NCBI GenBank assembly: GCA_913009535.1
Contig: CAJVXR010000027.1
Coordinates: 1-15,085 of the forward strand
Origin: an uncultured Flavobacteriales bacterium
GTDB lineage: Bacteria > Bacteroidota > Bacteroidia > Flavobacteriales > Flavobacteriaceae
DNA length: 15,085 bases
Direction of reading: 5' to 3'
Under the pieces are notes generated by a model, which ran no database searches, was not told where the DNA came from, and saw only the letters and a program-made list of their open reading frames with translations. This document shows positions 7,296 to 15,085 of the stretch, one piece after another. The first letter of the stretch is position 1. Each line of letters begins with the position of its first letter. The position numbers and the translations under genes were made by a program.

Positions 7296-8175
7296 TTTCA
7301 GGCATTACCTGCACCTTCATTTTTTAGTTTTTATTGCTGGTTTTACCGCTATACTTGGAGAAGCGATATCTATTTCTTCTATAGCTTTAGTTTGGCATAG
7401 AATGTTTATTGCACTTATCCTTACCTTTTTATTTCTAGTTTTTAAAAGATATAATTTACAAATCACTTTTAGATGTCTCATTAAATTTTCACTTGCTGGG
7501 ATAATTATTGCACTTCATTGGATTACTTTTTTTGAAGCAATTGAGCAATCTAATATTTCTATCACTTTAGCAATGTTCTCAACTGGCGCTTTTTTTGCTT
7601 CTTTAATAGAACCTATATTTTTTAAAAGAAAAGTTAGAGCCGTAGAGATTATCCTAGGTTTTTTGGTTATTTGTGGAGTATTTATAATATTAAATACAAA
7701 TATTGATAGTTTTGTTGGAGTTGTATTAGGCATTATATCAGCATTATTAGCTTCTCTTTTTTCAGTTTTAAATGGTAAGTTGGTACAAAATAACAATCCT
7801 TTTGTAATATCATTTTATGAATTTCTTGCTGGAGTTGTTTTTATACTAATATACTTAACTTTTTCAGGAACTTTATCTGATCTTTCTATCAAAACATTTA
7901 TTAGTTATGATTATTTTTACATATTCCTATTAGGCTCTATCTGTACTGCATATGCATTTATCGCATCTGTACATATATTAAAATATTTAAGCCCATACAC
8001 TTTAGTATTAACCTACAACTTAGAGCCTGTATATGGGATAGTATTAGCTATTTTTATTTTTCCTGAAAATGAACAAATGGAATTTTCTTTTTATATAGGA
8101 AGTATAATCATATTTTCAACAATAATAATTAATTCATTAATTAAGTATAGAAAAAGTAAAAAAGTTACATCATAA
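7282..8175 (+). CDS. EamA/DMT-family permease
   Basis: A 297-residue polytopic protein with about ten hydrophobic segments in two similar halves, the pattern of the drug/metabolite transporter (EamA, formerly DUF6) family. Recognisable family features are VWHRMFIALILT in the first half and the second-half segment SPYTLVLTYNLEPVYG with its conserved Glu-Pro. Members export or import small metabolites such as amino acids or sugars; nothing here shows the substrate. I chose the ATG at 7282 (MQKSNFRHYLHLHF) because it gives a short hydrophilic lead into the first helix. An in-frame ATG at 7261 would add seven residues and deepen the overlap with lptG. The 14-base overlap with lptG suggests translational coupling and co-transcription. 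Confidence 0.85.
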   Translation: MQKSNFRHYLHLHFLVFIAGFTAILGEAISISSIALVWHRMFIALILTFLFLVFKRYNLQITFRCLIKFSLAGIIIALHWITFFEAIEQSNISITLAMFSTGAFFASLIEPIFFKRKVRAVEIILGFLVICGVFIILNTNIDSFVGVVLGIISALLASLFSVLNGKLVQNNNPFVISFYEFLAGVVFILIYLTFSGTLSDLSIKTFISYDYFYIFLLGSICTAYAFIASVHILKYLSPYTLVLTYNLEPVYGIVLAIFIFPENEQMEFSFYIGSIIIFSTIIINSLIKYRKSKKVTS

Positions 8176-8198
8176 TTATTTATCAATGCTAAAGTTTT

Positions 8199-8206
8199 TA
8201 TATTTG
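8199..8206 (+). promoter_or_regulatory. Candidate -7 box for accA
   Basis: TATATTTG, a full TAnnTTTG match, sits in the 50-base gap between the permease gene and accA, 19 bases before the accA ATG. No TTG is found 17-23 bases upstream, so the -33 element is weak or absent. If used, it gives accA its own promoter with a leader of only about a dozen bases. Confidence 0.45.
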
Positions 8207-8225
8207 TTAAACACACCCAATTGTT

Positions 8226-9179
8226 ATGAATTATTTAGATTTTGAATTACCAATTAAAGAGTTAGAGGATCAATTAGCTGACTGTAAAGTTATTGGTGAA
8301 AAAAGTGATGTTGATGTAAGCAAAACTTATGAGCAGATTGAGCTTAAATTAAAAAAAACTAAACAAGATATATATAGTAACCTTACTCCATGGCAAAGAG
8401 TTCAGATGTCAAGGCATCCCGACAGACCTTATACTCTTGATTATATTAATGCTATTTTCGGAAGTTCATTTTTAGAGCTTCATGGAGATAGAAATTTTAA
8501 AGATGATAAGGCTATGATTGGTGGTCTTGGAAAAATATTCGATCAAACTTACATGTTTATTGGACAACAAAAAGGTTATAATACAAAAACTAGACAATAT
8601 CGGAATTTTGGAATGGCCAACCCAGAAGGATACAGAAAGGCTTTAAGGCTAATGAAATCTGCTGAAAAGTTTAATATTCCTGTAGTGACCCTAATAGATA
8701 CTCCTGGAGCATACCCAGGGCTTGAGGCTGAGGAAAGAGGTCAAGGAGAGGCTATTGCCAGAAATATCTTAGAAATGACTAGACTTAAGGTTCCTATAAT
8801 TACTGTTATTATTGGTGAAGGTGCTTCTGGTGGTGCGTTAGGTATTGGAGTTGGTGATAAGGTTTTAATGTTAGAAAACACTTGGTACTCTGTAATTTCA
8901 CCTGAATCGTGTTCATCTATCTTATGGAGAAGCTGGGAATATAAAGAGCAAGCTGCATCTGCTTTAAAGCTAACTGCCAAAGACATGAAGAAAATGAAAT
9001 TAGTAGATCAAGTTGTTAAAGAGCCATTAGGGGGTGCACATGCCGATAGAGAAAAAACATTTCTGAATGTTCGTGATGCAATAGTTAAATCTTTCATGGA
9101 GTTTAAAGATCTATCAGCTAAAGACCTAGTTAGCAATAGAATGGATAAGTATTCAGCAATGGGAGTTTTTAATGATTAA
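8226..9179 (+). CDS. accA: Acetyl-CoA carboxylase carboxyltransferase subunit alpha
   Basis: With AccD it moves the carboxyl group from carboxybiotin to acetyl-CoA, giving malonyl-CoA for fatty acid synthesis. The 317 residues match the family length. A helical N-terminal region (about 1-50) leads to [16 protein letters not shown] (53-68), [10 protein letters not shown] (85-94), the crotonase-fold core [12 protein letters not shown] (154-165), the oxyanion-hole glycines [12 protein letters not shown] (187-198) and [13 protein letters not shown] (222-234). No truncation or frameshift is seen. accD is not in the window, as in many genomes where accA is separate. The start at 8226 gives [10 protein letters not shown], the usual short beginning. 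It is followed by a 120-base gap before dnaB in which I see no convincing terminator or promoter. Confidence 0.96.
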   Translation: MNYLDFELPIKELEDQLADCKVIGEKSDVDVSKTYEQIELKLKKTKQDIYSNLTPWQRVQMSRHPDRPYTLDYINAIFGSSFLELHGDRNFKDDKAMIGGLGKIFDQTYMFIGQQKGYNTKTRQYRNFGMANPEGYRKALRLMKSAEKFNIPVVTLIDTPGAYPGLEAEERGQGEAIARNILEMTRLKVPIITVIIGEGASGGALGIGVGDKVLMLENTWYSVISPESCSSILWRSWEYKEQAASALKLTAKDMKKMKLVDQVVKEPLGGAHADREKTFLNVRDAIVKSFMEFKDLSAKDLVSNRMDKYSAMGVFND

Positions 9180-9299
9180 TAAAATCTAACCTATATTAAC
9201 AATTTTCACTTCTTATTAACATCTGTAATGTTTATTATAAGTTAAAAAGTTAAGTTTTTAAATCTCTTCTTCAGTTTATTATTTAATTAACTTAGCTAA

Positions 9300-10817
9300 A
9301 TGAAACAAGCTAAACCTTATCAAAATATAAGATCTGATAGAAATTCAATTATTAATTTAGAAAAAGGTAAAATACCTCCACAAGCTATTGACTTAGAAGA
9401 AGTTGTGCTTGGTGCTATGATGATTGATAAAAAAGGTGTTGACGAGGTTATAGATATTTTAAATTCAGAAGCGTTTTATAAAGAGGGACACCAATATATA
9501 TTTGATGCTATACTTACCTTATTTGAAAATAGTGAACCTATTGATTTACTAACTGTTTCATCACAGCTAAAGAAAGATAATAGATTAGAATTAGCTGGAG
9601 GTGATTTTTACTTAATATCATTAACTCAAAAAGTTTCTTCATCTGCACATATCGAGTTCCATGCAAGAATTATTTTACAAAAATATATTCAAAGAAGTCT
9701 AATAAAAATATCTAATGAAATTATTGAGGAATCTTATGATGAAACAAAGGATGTATTTGATTTATTAGATAAAGCAGAAGCTAAGTTGTATGATGTTACT
9801 CAAGGAAATATTAAAAAATCTTCTGAAACAGCTCAAAGTTTAGTTATTCAAGCTAAGAAAAAAATCGAAGCTATATCAAACAAAGATGGACTAAGTGGTA
9901 TACCTTCAGGATTTGATAAGATTGATAAATTAACTTCAGGTTGGCAAGAAAGTGATTTGGTTATTATTGCTGCTAGACCTGGTATGGGTAAAACAGCTTT
10001 AACTCTATCCATGGCTAGAAATATTGCTGTGAATCAAAATATTCCTGTAGCCTTTTTCTCTCTTGAAATGTCCTCAGTTCAGTTAATTACTAGGTTGATA
10101 TCTTCTGAAACAGGACTTTCATCTGAAAAACTAAGAACTGGTAGATTAGAGAAGCATGAATGGGAACAATTAAATGTTAAAGTAAAAAGTTTAGAAAAGG
10201 CTCCTCTTTATATTGATGATTCTCCCTCACTTTCAATATTTGATTTAAGAGCCAAAGCTAGAAGACTATCTTCTCAACATGGCATTAAGCTTTTAATTGT
10301 TGATTATTTGCAGTTAATGACTATTGGAGGAAACAATAAGAGTGGTAATAGAGAGCAAGAGATATCTACTATTTCTAGAAATTTAAAAGCTTTAGCAAAA
10401 GAGTTAAGTATTCCTGTAATTGCACTTTCACAATTATCTAGAGCTGTTGAAACTAGGGGAGGGAGTAAGAGACCTATTCTGTCAGATCTACGTGAGTCTG
10501 GAGCAATTGAACAAGATGCCGATATAGTATCATTTATTTACAGACCAGAGTACTATAAAATTGATGAGTGGGATGATGATGATCGATCTTCTACAGAAGG
10601 TCAGGCAGAACTTATTGTAGCAAAACACCGTAATGGTGGTCTTGACAATTTAAGGCTTAAGTTTATTAAGGAACTAGGTAGATTTGAGAATATAGATGAT
10701 TTTGATTCTCCTTATGAGTTTCATTCTAAAATGAATGCAGCTGCAAATGATGACACATTTAAGCCTGATCCAAATCAGGCATTTAAAATGCCTGATGATT
10801 CGAACCTTCCTTTTTAA
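9300..10817 (+). CDS. dnaB: Replicative DNA helicase DnaB
   Basis: A hexameric 5'-3' helicase that unwinds DNA at the replication fork and recruits primase. Of its 505 residues, about 25-130 are the N-terminal helical collar domain, followed by a linker and a RecA-like motor domain. Motifs are Walker A ARPGMGKT (225-232), the catalytic Glu in FFSLEMS (E255), Walker [10 protein letters not shown] (D335), the SQLSR sensor (Q378), [14 protein letters not shown] (395-408), and the KHR arginine finger (442-444) before NGG. The spacing is uninterrupted, so there is no intein. The C-terminus ends in an acidic, disordered-looking tail with SNLPF. The 120-base gap upstream holds only one-mismatch -7 boxes (for example TAAGTTTT), so its promoter is unresolved. 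Its stop codon overlaps that of rplT on the opposite strand. Confidence 0.97.
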   Translation: MKQAKPYQNIRSDRNSIINLEKGKIPPQAIDLEEVVLGAMMIDKKGVDEVIDILNSEAFYKEGHQYIFDAILTLFENSEPIDLLTVSSQLKKDNRLELAGGDFYLISLTQKVSSSAHIEFHARIILQKYIQRSLIKISNEIIEESYDETKDVFDLLDKAEAKLYDVTQGNIKKSSETAQSLVIQAKKKIEAISNKDGLSGIPSGFDKIDKLTSGWQESDLVIIAARPGMGKTALTLSMARNIAVNQNIPVAFFSLEMSSVQLITRLISSETGLSSEKLRTGRLEKHEWEQLNVKVKSLEKAPLYIDDSPSLSIFDLRAKARRLSSQHGIKLLIVDYLQLMTIGGNNKSGNREQEISTISRNLKALAKELSIPVIALSQLSRAVETRGGSKRPILSDLRESGAIEQDADIVSFIYRPEYYKIDEWDDDDRSSTEGQAELIVAKHRNGGLDNLRLKFIKELGRFENIDDFDSPYEFHSKMNAAANDDTFKPDPNQAFKMPDDSNLPF

Positions 10818-11158
10818 TTAATTTTATCAACTACTGCTTTAAAAGCTTCAGGATTATTCATAGCTAAATCAGCTAGAACTTTTCTGTTTAGGTCAATATT
10901 TTTAGACTTTATCTTACCTATGAACTCTGAGTACGACATCCCGTGCAAACGAGCTGCTGCATTTATTCTCATGATCCATAAGGCTCTAAATGATCTTTTC
11001 TTATTTCTTCTATCTCTGAACGCATAAAGCATCGCTTTATCAACAGCATTTTTTGCTACTGTCCAAACATTTTTTCTTCTACCAAAATATCCTTTGGCTT
11101 GTTTTAAAACTTTTTTTCTTCTTGCTCTTTTGGCAACTGAATTTACTGATCTTGGCAT
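10814..11158 (-). CDS. rplT: Ribosomal protein bL20
   Basis: A 114-residue, strongly basic protein needed for assembly of the large ribosomal subunit, binding 23S rRNA. The N-terminal [20 protein letters not shown] is the extended rRNA-binding tail. [31 protein letters not shown] and [14 protein letters not shown] follow in the family order. It is the last gene of the infC-rpmI-rplT group. An 81-base spacer containing a possible hairpin separates it from rpmI. In other bacteria L20 represses its own operon by binding the leader mRNA; whether that happens here cannot be told. The stop TAA overlaps the dnaB stop in a palindromic TTAA. Confidence 0.97.
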   Translation of the reverse strand: MPRSVNSVAKRARRKKVLKQAKGYFGRRKNVWTVAKNAVDKAMLYAFRDRRNKKRSFRALWIMRINAAARLHGMSYSEFIGKIKSKNIDLNRKVLADLAMNNPEAFKAVVDKIN

Positions 11159-11174
11159 TTTTTTTGTTTTTTTT

Positions 11175-11214
11175 GAGTTAGGCGGCTTTATTTAAAACTC
11201 TTTTGGCCTAATTC
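11175..11214 (-). promoter_or_regulatory. Possible hairpin in the rpmI-rplT spacer
   Basis: In the 81-base gap, GAGTTAGGC (11175-11183) faces GCCTAATTC (11206-11214), a nine-base inverted repeat with one G/T wobble, enclosing a 22-base loop with its own AAAA/TTTT arms. In the minus-strand transcript one pair becomes an A-C mismatch, leaving eight of nine pairs. It lies 25 bases after rpmI and 16 before rplT. Reading in the operon direction it is followed by a run of A, not U, so it is not a standard terminator. A role in L20 control or mRNA processing is inference only. Confidence 0.4.
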
Positions 11215-11239
11215 ATGGTTAATAATTACCTCTTTTAAA

Positions 11240-11437
11240 CTATTTTAATCTTAACTGTTGTTTGATATTGCTCACATCACTTTTATGTACTAGAGTACTA
11301 TGTGTTAAAGCTAATTTCCTTTTTTTAGATTTTTTAGTCAAAATATGGCTCTTGAAAGCATGTTTTCTTTTAATCTTTCCAGTACCCGTTATTTTAAAAC
11401 GTTTTTTTGCACTAGATTTTGTTTTCATTTTTGGCAT
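11240..11437 (-). CDS. rpmI: Ribosomal protein bL35
   Basis: A 65-residue, very basic protein of the large ribosomal subunit. [15 protein letters not shown] at the N-terminus and [15 protein letters not shown] followed by LTKKSKKRK are diagnostic. The ATG at 11437 gives the normal length; a TTG two codons upstream (11443) is in frame but less likely. It lies 28 bases downstream of infC and 81 bases upstream of rplT, the standard bacterial order infC-rpmI-rplT. No separate promoter is seen. Confidence 0.97.
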   Translation of the reverse strand: MPKMKTKSSAKKRFKITGTGKIKRKHAFKSHILTKKSKKRKLALTHSTLVHKSDVSNIKQQLRLK

Positions 11438-11465
11438 ATTCAATCAATTTAATTGTTTTTATTTA

Positions 11466-12020
11466 TTACTTATTTTTAGGTGCTATAAACATTATCATTC
11501 TTTTTCCTTCAAGTTTAGGCATTTGCTCAACTTTTCCTATTTCTTCTAGATCCTGAGCTAACCTTAGGAGGAGGATTTCACCTTGATCCTTATAAATTAT
11601 TGATCTACCTTTAAAAAACACAAAAGCTTTTAATTTTGCTCCTTCTTTTAAAAATTTCTCAGAATGTTTTTTCTTAAATTCATAATCATGATTATCAGTC
11701 TGAGGACCAAATCTAATTTCTTTAATTACAACTTTAGTTGTTTTTGACTTTATAACTTTTTCTCTCTTTTTCTGTTCGTACAAGAATTTTTTATAATCTA
11801 CAATCTTGCAAACAGGAGGGTTAGCCTTAGGAGATATCTCAACAAGATCTAGTCCTAAATCATCAGCTATTATTAAAGCTTTTGTCTTTACATAAACGCC
11901 TATTTCAACGTTTTCTCCTACCAATCTAACCTCAGGTGCTAAGATTTTGTTGTTTATTCTATGTTCGTCGACTTTGATGATCCTTGCTGGACCTCTCGGT
12001 TTTCTTCTTCTAATTGCTAT
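11466..12020 (-). CDS. infC: Translation initiation factor IF-3, non-ATG start
   Basis: Binds the 30S subunit, keeps it apart from 50S and checks the start codon-initiator tRNA pairing. Family motifs are HRINNKI and [12 protein letters not shown] in the N-domain, [16 protein letters not shown], the linker rich in Lys, [24 protein letters not shown], and the C-terminal [16 protein letters not shown]. The first ATG/GTG/TTG in frame is a TTG at 11924, which would remove HRINNKI and other conserved N-terminal residues. Upstream, the frame stays open to a TAA at 12036-12038 and offers only AUA (12020) and AUU (12014). AUA gives 184 residues beginning (M)[16 protein letters not shown] gives 182. 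I used AUA because MAIRRR-type beginnings fit the flavobacterial family as I recall it. IF-3 genes are known for AUU starts that let IF-3 repress its own translation. Only 11 bases separate it from thrS. Confidence 0.93.
   Translation of the reverse strand: MAIRRRKPRGPARIIKVDEHRINNKILAPEVRLVGENVEIGVYVKTKALIIADDLGLDLVEISPKANPPVCKIVDYKKFLYEQKKREKVIKSKTTKVVIKEIRFGPQTDNHDYEFKKKHSEKFLKEGAKLKAFVFFKGRSIIYKDQGEILLLRLAQDLEEIGKVEQMPKLEGKRMIMFIAPKNK
12012..12020 (-). promoter_or_regulatory. Unusual infC start region (AUA or AUU initiation)
   Basis: The minus strand reads ATA GCA ATT AGA AGA here, in frame with IF-3. The in-frame TAA lies only five codons further upstream (12036-12038), and no ATG, GTG or TTG lies between it and codon 33. 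Initiation at AUA or AUU is therefore required for a full-length protein. Such codons are discriminated against by IF-3 itself, the established basis of infC autoregulation in E. coli. No Shine-Dalgarno motif precedes them. Confidence 0.75.
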
Positions 12021-12031
12021 AGTATATAATT

Positions 12032-13969
12032 TTAGTTATTAAATATTTTTTTTATTGAATCGTTTATAATGTGTATAAAATCTTCAACACTCATTTTCCC
12101 TAAATCTTCACCACCATGTTTCCTTAACGAAATACAGTTTTGTTTCTCCTCATTCTCCCCTAATATAATCATATAAGGAGTTTTCTTCATTTCTGCATCA
12201 CGTATCTTTCTGCCCATCGTTTCATTTCGGTCATCTAGCAGGGCGCGAATTTCGTTAATTTCTAACAAATTTAAAACTTTTTTAGTGTATTTCTCGTATT
12301 TATCGCTAATACTAAGAATTATAACCTGTTCAGGTATCAGCCATAGAGGCAAATTACCTGCTGTGTTTTCAAGTAATATAGCTATAAACCTCTCTAAACT
12401 TCCAAATGGAGCTCTGTGAATCATTACAGGTCTGTGTAATTCATTGTCACTTCCTTTATACGTTAAATCAAATCTTTCAGGTAAATTATAGTCTACTTGA
12501 ATTGTTCCTAATTGCCATTCCCTATCTAATGCGTCCTTAACCATAAAATCTAGTTTCGGACCATAAAATGCTGCCTCTCCTTTTTCTATTTTATAATTTA
12601 AGTTTTTTTCTTTAACTGCTTTTAGTATTGCATTCTCTGATTTTTCCCAAACTTCATCACTACCAATATACTTTTCAGATTTATCTGGGTCTCTTAACGA
12701 GACTTGGGCTTTGAAGTTGTCAAACCCTAATGATTTGAATACATAAAGAACTAAATCTATAACTTTTTTAAATTCTTCATCTAATTGATCTTCTGTACAA
12801 AATATATGGGCATCATCTTGAGTGAATCCTCTTACCCTTGTTAGACCATGTAATTCTCCACTTTGTTCGTATCTATATACAGTCCCAAATTCAGCATATC
12901 TAATAGGTAAATCTTTATAGCTGAATTTATCAGAGTTATAAATTTCGCAATGATGTGGACAATTCATAGGCTTTAATAAAAATTCCTCACCTTTTTTAGG
13001 AGTTTTTATTGATTGAAAACTATCTTCTCCATATTTTTCGTAATGCCCTGAAGTCATGTACAATTCTTTTTGACCTATATGAGGTGTAATTACCATTTGA
13101 TAACCAGCTTTCTTTTGTGCATCTTTCAAGAAATTCTCTAATCTTGATCTTAATTCAGCTCCTTTGGGAAGCCATAATGGAAGTCCTAAGCCTACTTTTT
13201 GAGAAAATGTAAACAAACCTAGTTGCTTACCAAGTTTTCTGTGATCTCTTTTTTTAGCTTCTTCTAATTGTTCTAAATATTCAGTAAGTAACTTTTGTTT
13301 AGGGAATGAGATCCCATAAACTCTAGTTAATTGTTTATTTTTTTCATTTCCTCTCCAGTAAGCACCTGCTACACTTAAAATTTTAAATGCTTTAATAATA
13401 CCAGTATTAGGAATATGTCCACCTTTACATAGATCAGTAAAGTTTGAATGATCACAAAAAGAGATCTCTCCGTCAGTTAGGTTTTTTATTAGTTCTACCT
13501 TGTATTCATTTCCTTCTAAAGAATATAAGTCTAGGGCCTCTTTTTTACTTACAGATCTCATACTGAAATCATGCTTACCTCTAGCAATTTCTAGCATTTT
13601 AGTTTCTATATTCTTAAAATCATTTTCAGATATGGAGTTTTCACCAAAATCTATATCATAATAAAAACCCTTATCAATAGCTGGTCCAATTGTTAGTTTA
13701 ACTCCTTTATATAGTTCCTGTATAGCCTGAGCTAAAATATGTGAAGAGGAATGCCAAAACGCTTTTTTTCCATCTTCATTTTCCCATGTATAAAACTCTA
13801 ATACTCCATCACAGCTAAGGCATGTAGTTGTTTCTACAGCGTCATCATTAAATTTAGCTGAAATCACATTTCTAGCAAAGCCCTCACTTATATTTTTCGC
13901 AATATCAAGTACCGAAATTCCTTTCTGAAATTTCTTTAAAGTACCATCATTTAGTGTGATATTAATCAT
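12032..13969 (-). CDS. thrS: Threonine-tRNA ligase
   Basis: Charges tRNA(Thr) with threonine and edits mischarged serine. The 645 residues hold all four expected regions: a TGS domain (about 1-60), the editing domain with HSSSH (H73, H77) and CKGGH (C181, H185), the class II catalytic core, and the C-terminal anticodon-binding domain from about 545. The zinc ligands that select threonine are visible as C337 in MNCPHH, H388 in TQDDAH and H518 in MIHRAPFGS. Class II motif 2 appears as [18 protein letters not shown]. The gene is complete. It precedes infC by 11 bases, the classic thrS-infC-rpmI-rplT order. The 54 bases upstream contain only a one-mismatch -7 box (TATATTTA on the minus strand), and no T-box leader is seen. 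Confidence 0.97.
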   Translation of the reverse strand: MINITLNDGTLKKFQKGISVLDIAKNISEGFARNVISAKFNDDAVETTTCLSCDGVLEFYTWENEDGKKAFWHSSSHILAQAIQELYKGVKLTIGPAIDKGFYYDIDFGENSISENDFKNIETKMLEIARGKHDFSMRSVSKKEALDLYSLEGNEYKVELIKNLTDGEISFCDHSNFTDLCKGGHIPNTGIIKAFKILSVAGAYWRGNEKNKQLTRVYGISFPKQKLLTEYLEQLEEAKKRDHRKLGKQLGLFTFSQKVGLGLPLWLPKGAELRSRLENFLKDAQKKAGYQMVITPHIGQKELYMTSGHYEKYGEDSFQSIKTPKKGEEFLLKPMNCPHHCEIYNSDKFSYKDLPIRYAEFGTVYRYEQSGELHGLTRVRGFTQDDAHIFCTEDQLDEEFKKVIDLVLYVFKSLGFDNFKAQVSLRDPDKSEKYIGSDEVWEKSENAILKAVKEKNLNYKIEKGEAAFYGPKLDFMVKDALDREWQLGTIQVDYNLPERFDLTYKGSDNELHRPVMIHRAPFGSLERFIAILLENTAGNLPLWLIPEQVIILSISDKYEKYTKKVLNLLEINEIRALLDDRNETMGRKIRDAEMKKTPYMIILGENEEKQNCISLRKHGGEDLGKMSVEDFIHIINDSIKKIFNN

Positions 13970-14023
13970 TAATGTATTTTAGTGCAGTAAATATAATTGT
14001 ATAATCTTATTTAATATAATTTA

Positions 14024-14296
14024 TTATCTATCATTTTTGTTAAAAATATAATCTCCTATCTTTTTTATTCCTGTAAATATTAATACAATAGCTAATACAC
14101 AAACTAAAACTCCTAAAATAGAGTAAATATTAACCTCGCCTTTAGATTTGACAAATCCAATTTGAATCAAAATTGGTCCACTAATAATTGTAATTAATGA
14201 AATACACAAAAGTTGAATACCTGAATAAAGTTTTTTTAGACGTATGTCATTTCTTTTGGGAAAATTTTCTATTATTTTTTTTTGAGTTTTATTCAT
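14024..14296 (-). CDS. Small two-helix membrane protein (possibly DUF6095 family)
   Basis: A 90-residue protein with a charged N-terminus (MNKTQKKIIENFPKRNDIRLKK is mostly polar) and two hydrophobic helices at about 24-48 and 58-77, ending in a short polar tail. ISGPILIQIGF in the first helix and the FTGIKKI end of the second resemble the small flavobacterial DUF6095 proteins as I remember them; I cannot confirm this without a search. The ATG at 14296 overlaps the end of murQ by 8 bases, which implies translational coupling. An in-frame TTG at 14308 would add four residues. Function is unknown. Location next to murQ suggests, but does not show, a link to cell-wall recycling. Confidence 0.7.
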   Translation of the reverse strand: MNKTQKKIIENFPKRNDIRLKKLYSGIQLLCISLITIISGPILIQIGFVKSKGEVNIYSILGVLVCVLAIVLIFTGIKKIGDYIFNKNDR

Positions 14297-15085
14297 TATA
14301 ATTTTCAATTACTTTTCTAACACTTCCGTGTTTTTTTATCAGTTTTTCAGCATCAGAATAAGATATATTTAAAGAGCTTATTATCATATTTATTGCCCTT
14401 TCTATTAACTTATTGTTAGAAAGTTGCATATCTATCATTAAATTTCCTTTTACCTTACCTAATTTAACCATCACTGATGTGCTAATCATATTCAAAACCA
14501 TTTTTTGTGCTGTACCAGCCTTCATTCTTGAGCTTCCAGTGATATATTCTGGGCCAACTATTATTTCTATTGGAAACTTGGATTCATTTGCTAATGGACT
14601 ATTTTTATTACAAGTAATGCAAGCTGTTGGTATATTGTTTTCATTGCATTTTTTTATTGCATTTATTACATAAGGCGTAGTTCCTGATGCTGCAATTCCT
14701 ATTACAAGATCTTTTTTATTAATTTTTTTTTCTTTCAAGTCAAGCCAACCTTGATTTTTTGAATCTTCTGCAAATTCTTGTGAGTTTCTTATTGCTTTAT
14801 CACCTCCTGCAATTATACCAATAACAACATTCTCCACTCCAAATGTAGGAGGGCACTCAGAAGCATCTAAAATCCCCATTCTCCCACTTGTTCCTGACCC
14901 AATATAAAAAAGCCTTCCATTATTCTTAAGAGATTTAATGACTTCATGAATAACTTTTTCTATCGAATCTAATTCTTTATTAATGTTATGAGCAACAGAT
15001 TGGTCTTCACCATTAATTTCTTTCAGTATTAGATCAACAGATTTATTTTCAATAGAGTTATACTTTGAATTTTGTTCTGTTATTT
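14289..15085 (-). CDS. murQ: N-acetylmuramic acid 6-phosphate etherase, 5' end beyond window
   Basis: Cleaves the lactyl ether of MurNAc 6-phosphate to give GlcNAc 6-phosphate and D-lactate, a step in recycling peptidoglycan. The frame is open to the window edge; the visible 264 residues begin ITEQNSKYNSIENKSVD, so only about five residues including the start are missing. Family features are LFYIGSGTSGRMGILDASECPPTFG with the SIS sugar-phosphate loop and the first catalytic Glu, AGGDKAIRNSQEFAEDS with the second acidic site, IGIAASGTTPYV, and GSSRMKAGTAQKMVLNMIST. The C-terminal helical part ends SDAEKLIKKHGSVRKVI. It overlaps the small membrane protein gene and heads the minus-strand run toward thrS. 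An internal ATG at 14879 is in frame but falls after the SIS loop and is not the start. Confidence 0.95.
   Translation of the reverse strand, partial: ITEQNSKYNSIENKSVDLILKEINGEDQSVAHNINKELDSIEKVIHEVIKSLKNNGRLFYIGSGTSGRMGILDASECPPTFGVENVVIGIIAGGDKAIRNSQEFAEDSKNQGWLDLKEKKINKKDLVIGIAASGTTPYVINAIKKCNENNIPTACITCNKNSPLANESKFPIEIIVGPEYITGSSRMKAGTAQKMVLNMISTSVMVKLGKVKGNLMIDMQLSNNKLIERAINMIISSLNISYSDAEKLIKKHGSVRKVIENYNE

Noticed and set aside
7515..7796. Open frame on the minus strand inside the EamA permease gene
   Set aside because: It is the complement of hydrophobic codons; no domain, signal or start context supports it.
8741..8986. Open frame on the minus strand inside accA
   Set aside because: It runs antisense to the most conserved part of accA, so its openness is explained by the codons opposite.
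9180..9299. Possible small RNA or replication-linked element upstream of dnaB
   Set aside because: The 120 bases show only AT-rich sequence, two copies of ATTAAC and one-mismatch -7 boxes; no DnaA-box cluster, stem or reading frame was seen.
11262..11549. Hydrophobic open frame on the plus strand across rpmI and the infC end
   Set aside because: The Lys-rich codons of L35 read as Phe/Leu on the other strand, giving a false membrane-like protein; both genes opposite are certain.
13970..14023. T-box or other tRNA-sensing leader before thrS
   Set aside because: Only 54 bases are available, without the T-box sequence or a specifier stem, and T-boxes are not expected in this phylum.
14413..14673. 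Open frame on the plus strand inside murQ
   Set aside because: Antisense shadow of a conserved enzyme with no supporting motif.

Overview
The window is an AT-rich stretch (roughly 30% GC by eye) of a bacterial chromosome that looks like a marine Flavobacteriia-type member of the Bacteroidota. The reasons are: several TAnnTTTG promoter boxes typical of this phylum; A-rich leaders without Shine-Dalgarno motifs; a transketolase split into two subunits; a tgt - lptG - DMT permease - accA - dnaB run that I recall from Flavobacteriia; and a lipoprotein FKBP isomerase with an acidic Asp-rich tail. No rRNA, tRNA, CRISPR array, insertion sequence, prophage or attachment site was seen. Genes are packed tightly: gaps are mostly below 160 bases and several neighbours overlap. 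No gene-free stretch exceeds 300 bases.

Layout. 1-632: a leftward promoter leaving the window, then aroK (shikimate kinase). 624-1121: a PyrR-like phosphoribosyltransferase on the minus strand, overlapping the 3' end of aroK. 1238-3098: two exported proteins on the plus strand, an FKBP-type peptidyl-prolyl isomerase lipoprotein with a calcium-type Asp-rich tail and a secreted PI-PLC X-domain phosphodiesterase. 3117-4930: the two transketolase subunits on the minus strand. 5085-10817: plus-strand run of tgt (queuosine modification of tRNA), lptG (LPS export permease), an EamA-type drug/metabolite permease, accA (fatty acid synthesis) and dnaB (replicative helicase). 10814-15085: minus-strand run, read right to left, of murQ (start just beyond the window), a small two-helix membrane protein, thrS, infC, rpmI and rplT, largely a translation operon. 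dnaB and rplT converge on one palindromic TTAA that supplies both stop codons.

Most of the content is housekeeping. I found no convincing evidence of an undescribed multi-gene system. The points worth a second look are: infC has no ATG, GTG or TTG start that would give a complete protein and almost certainly begins at AUA or AUU; the Tgt protein has lost the three cysteines of its structural zinc site; the FKBP lipoprotein carries a 100-residue acidic repeat tail beside a secreted phosphodiesterase of a family also found in plants; and the rpmI-rplT spacer holds a possible hairpin.
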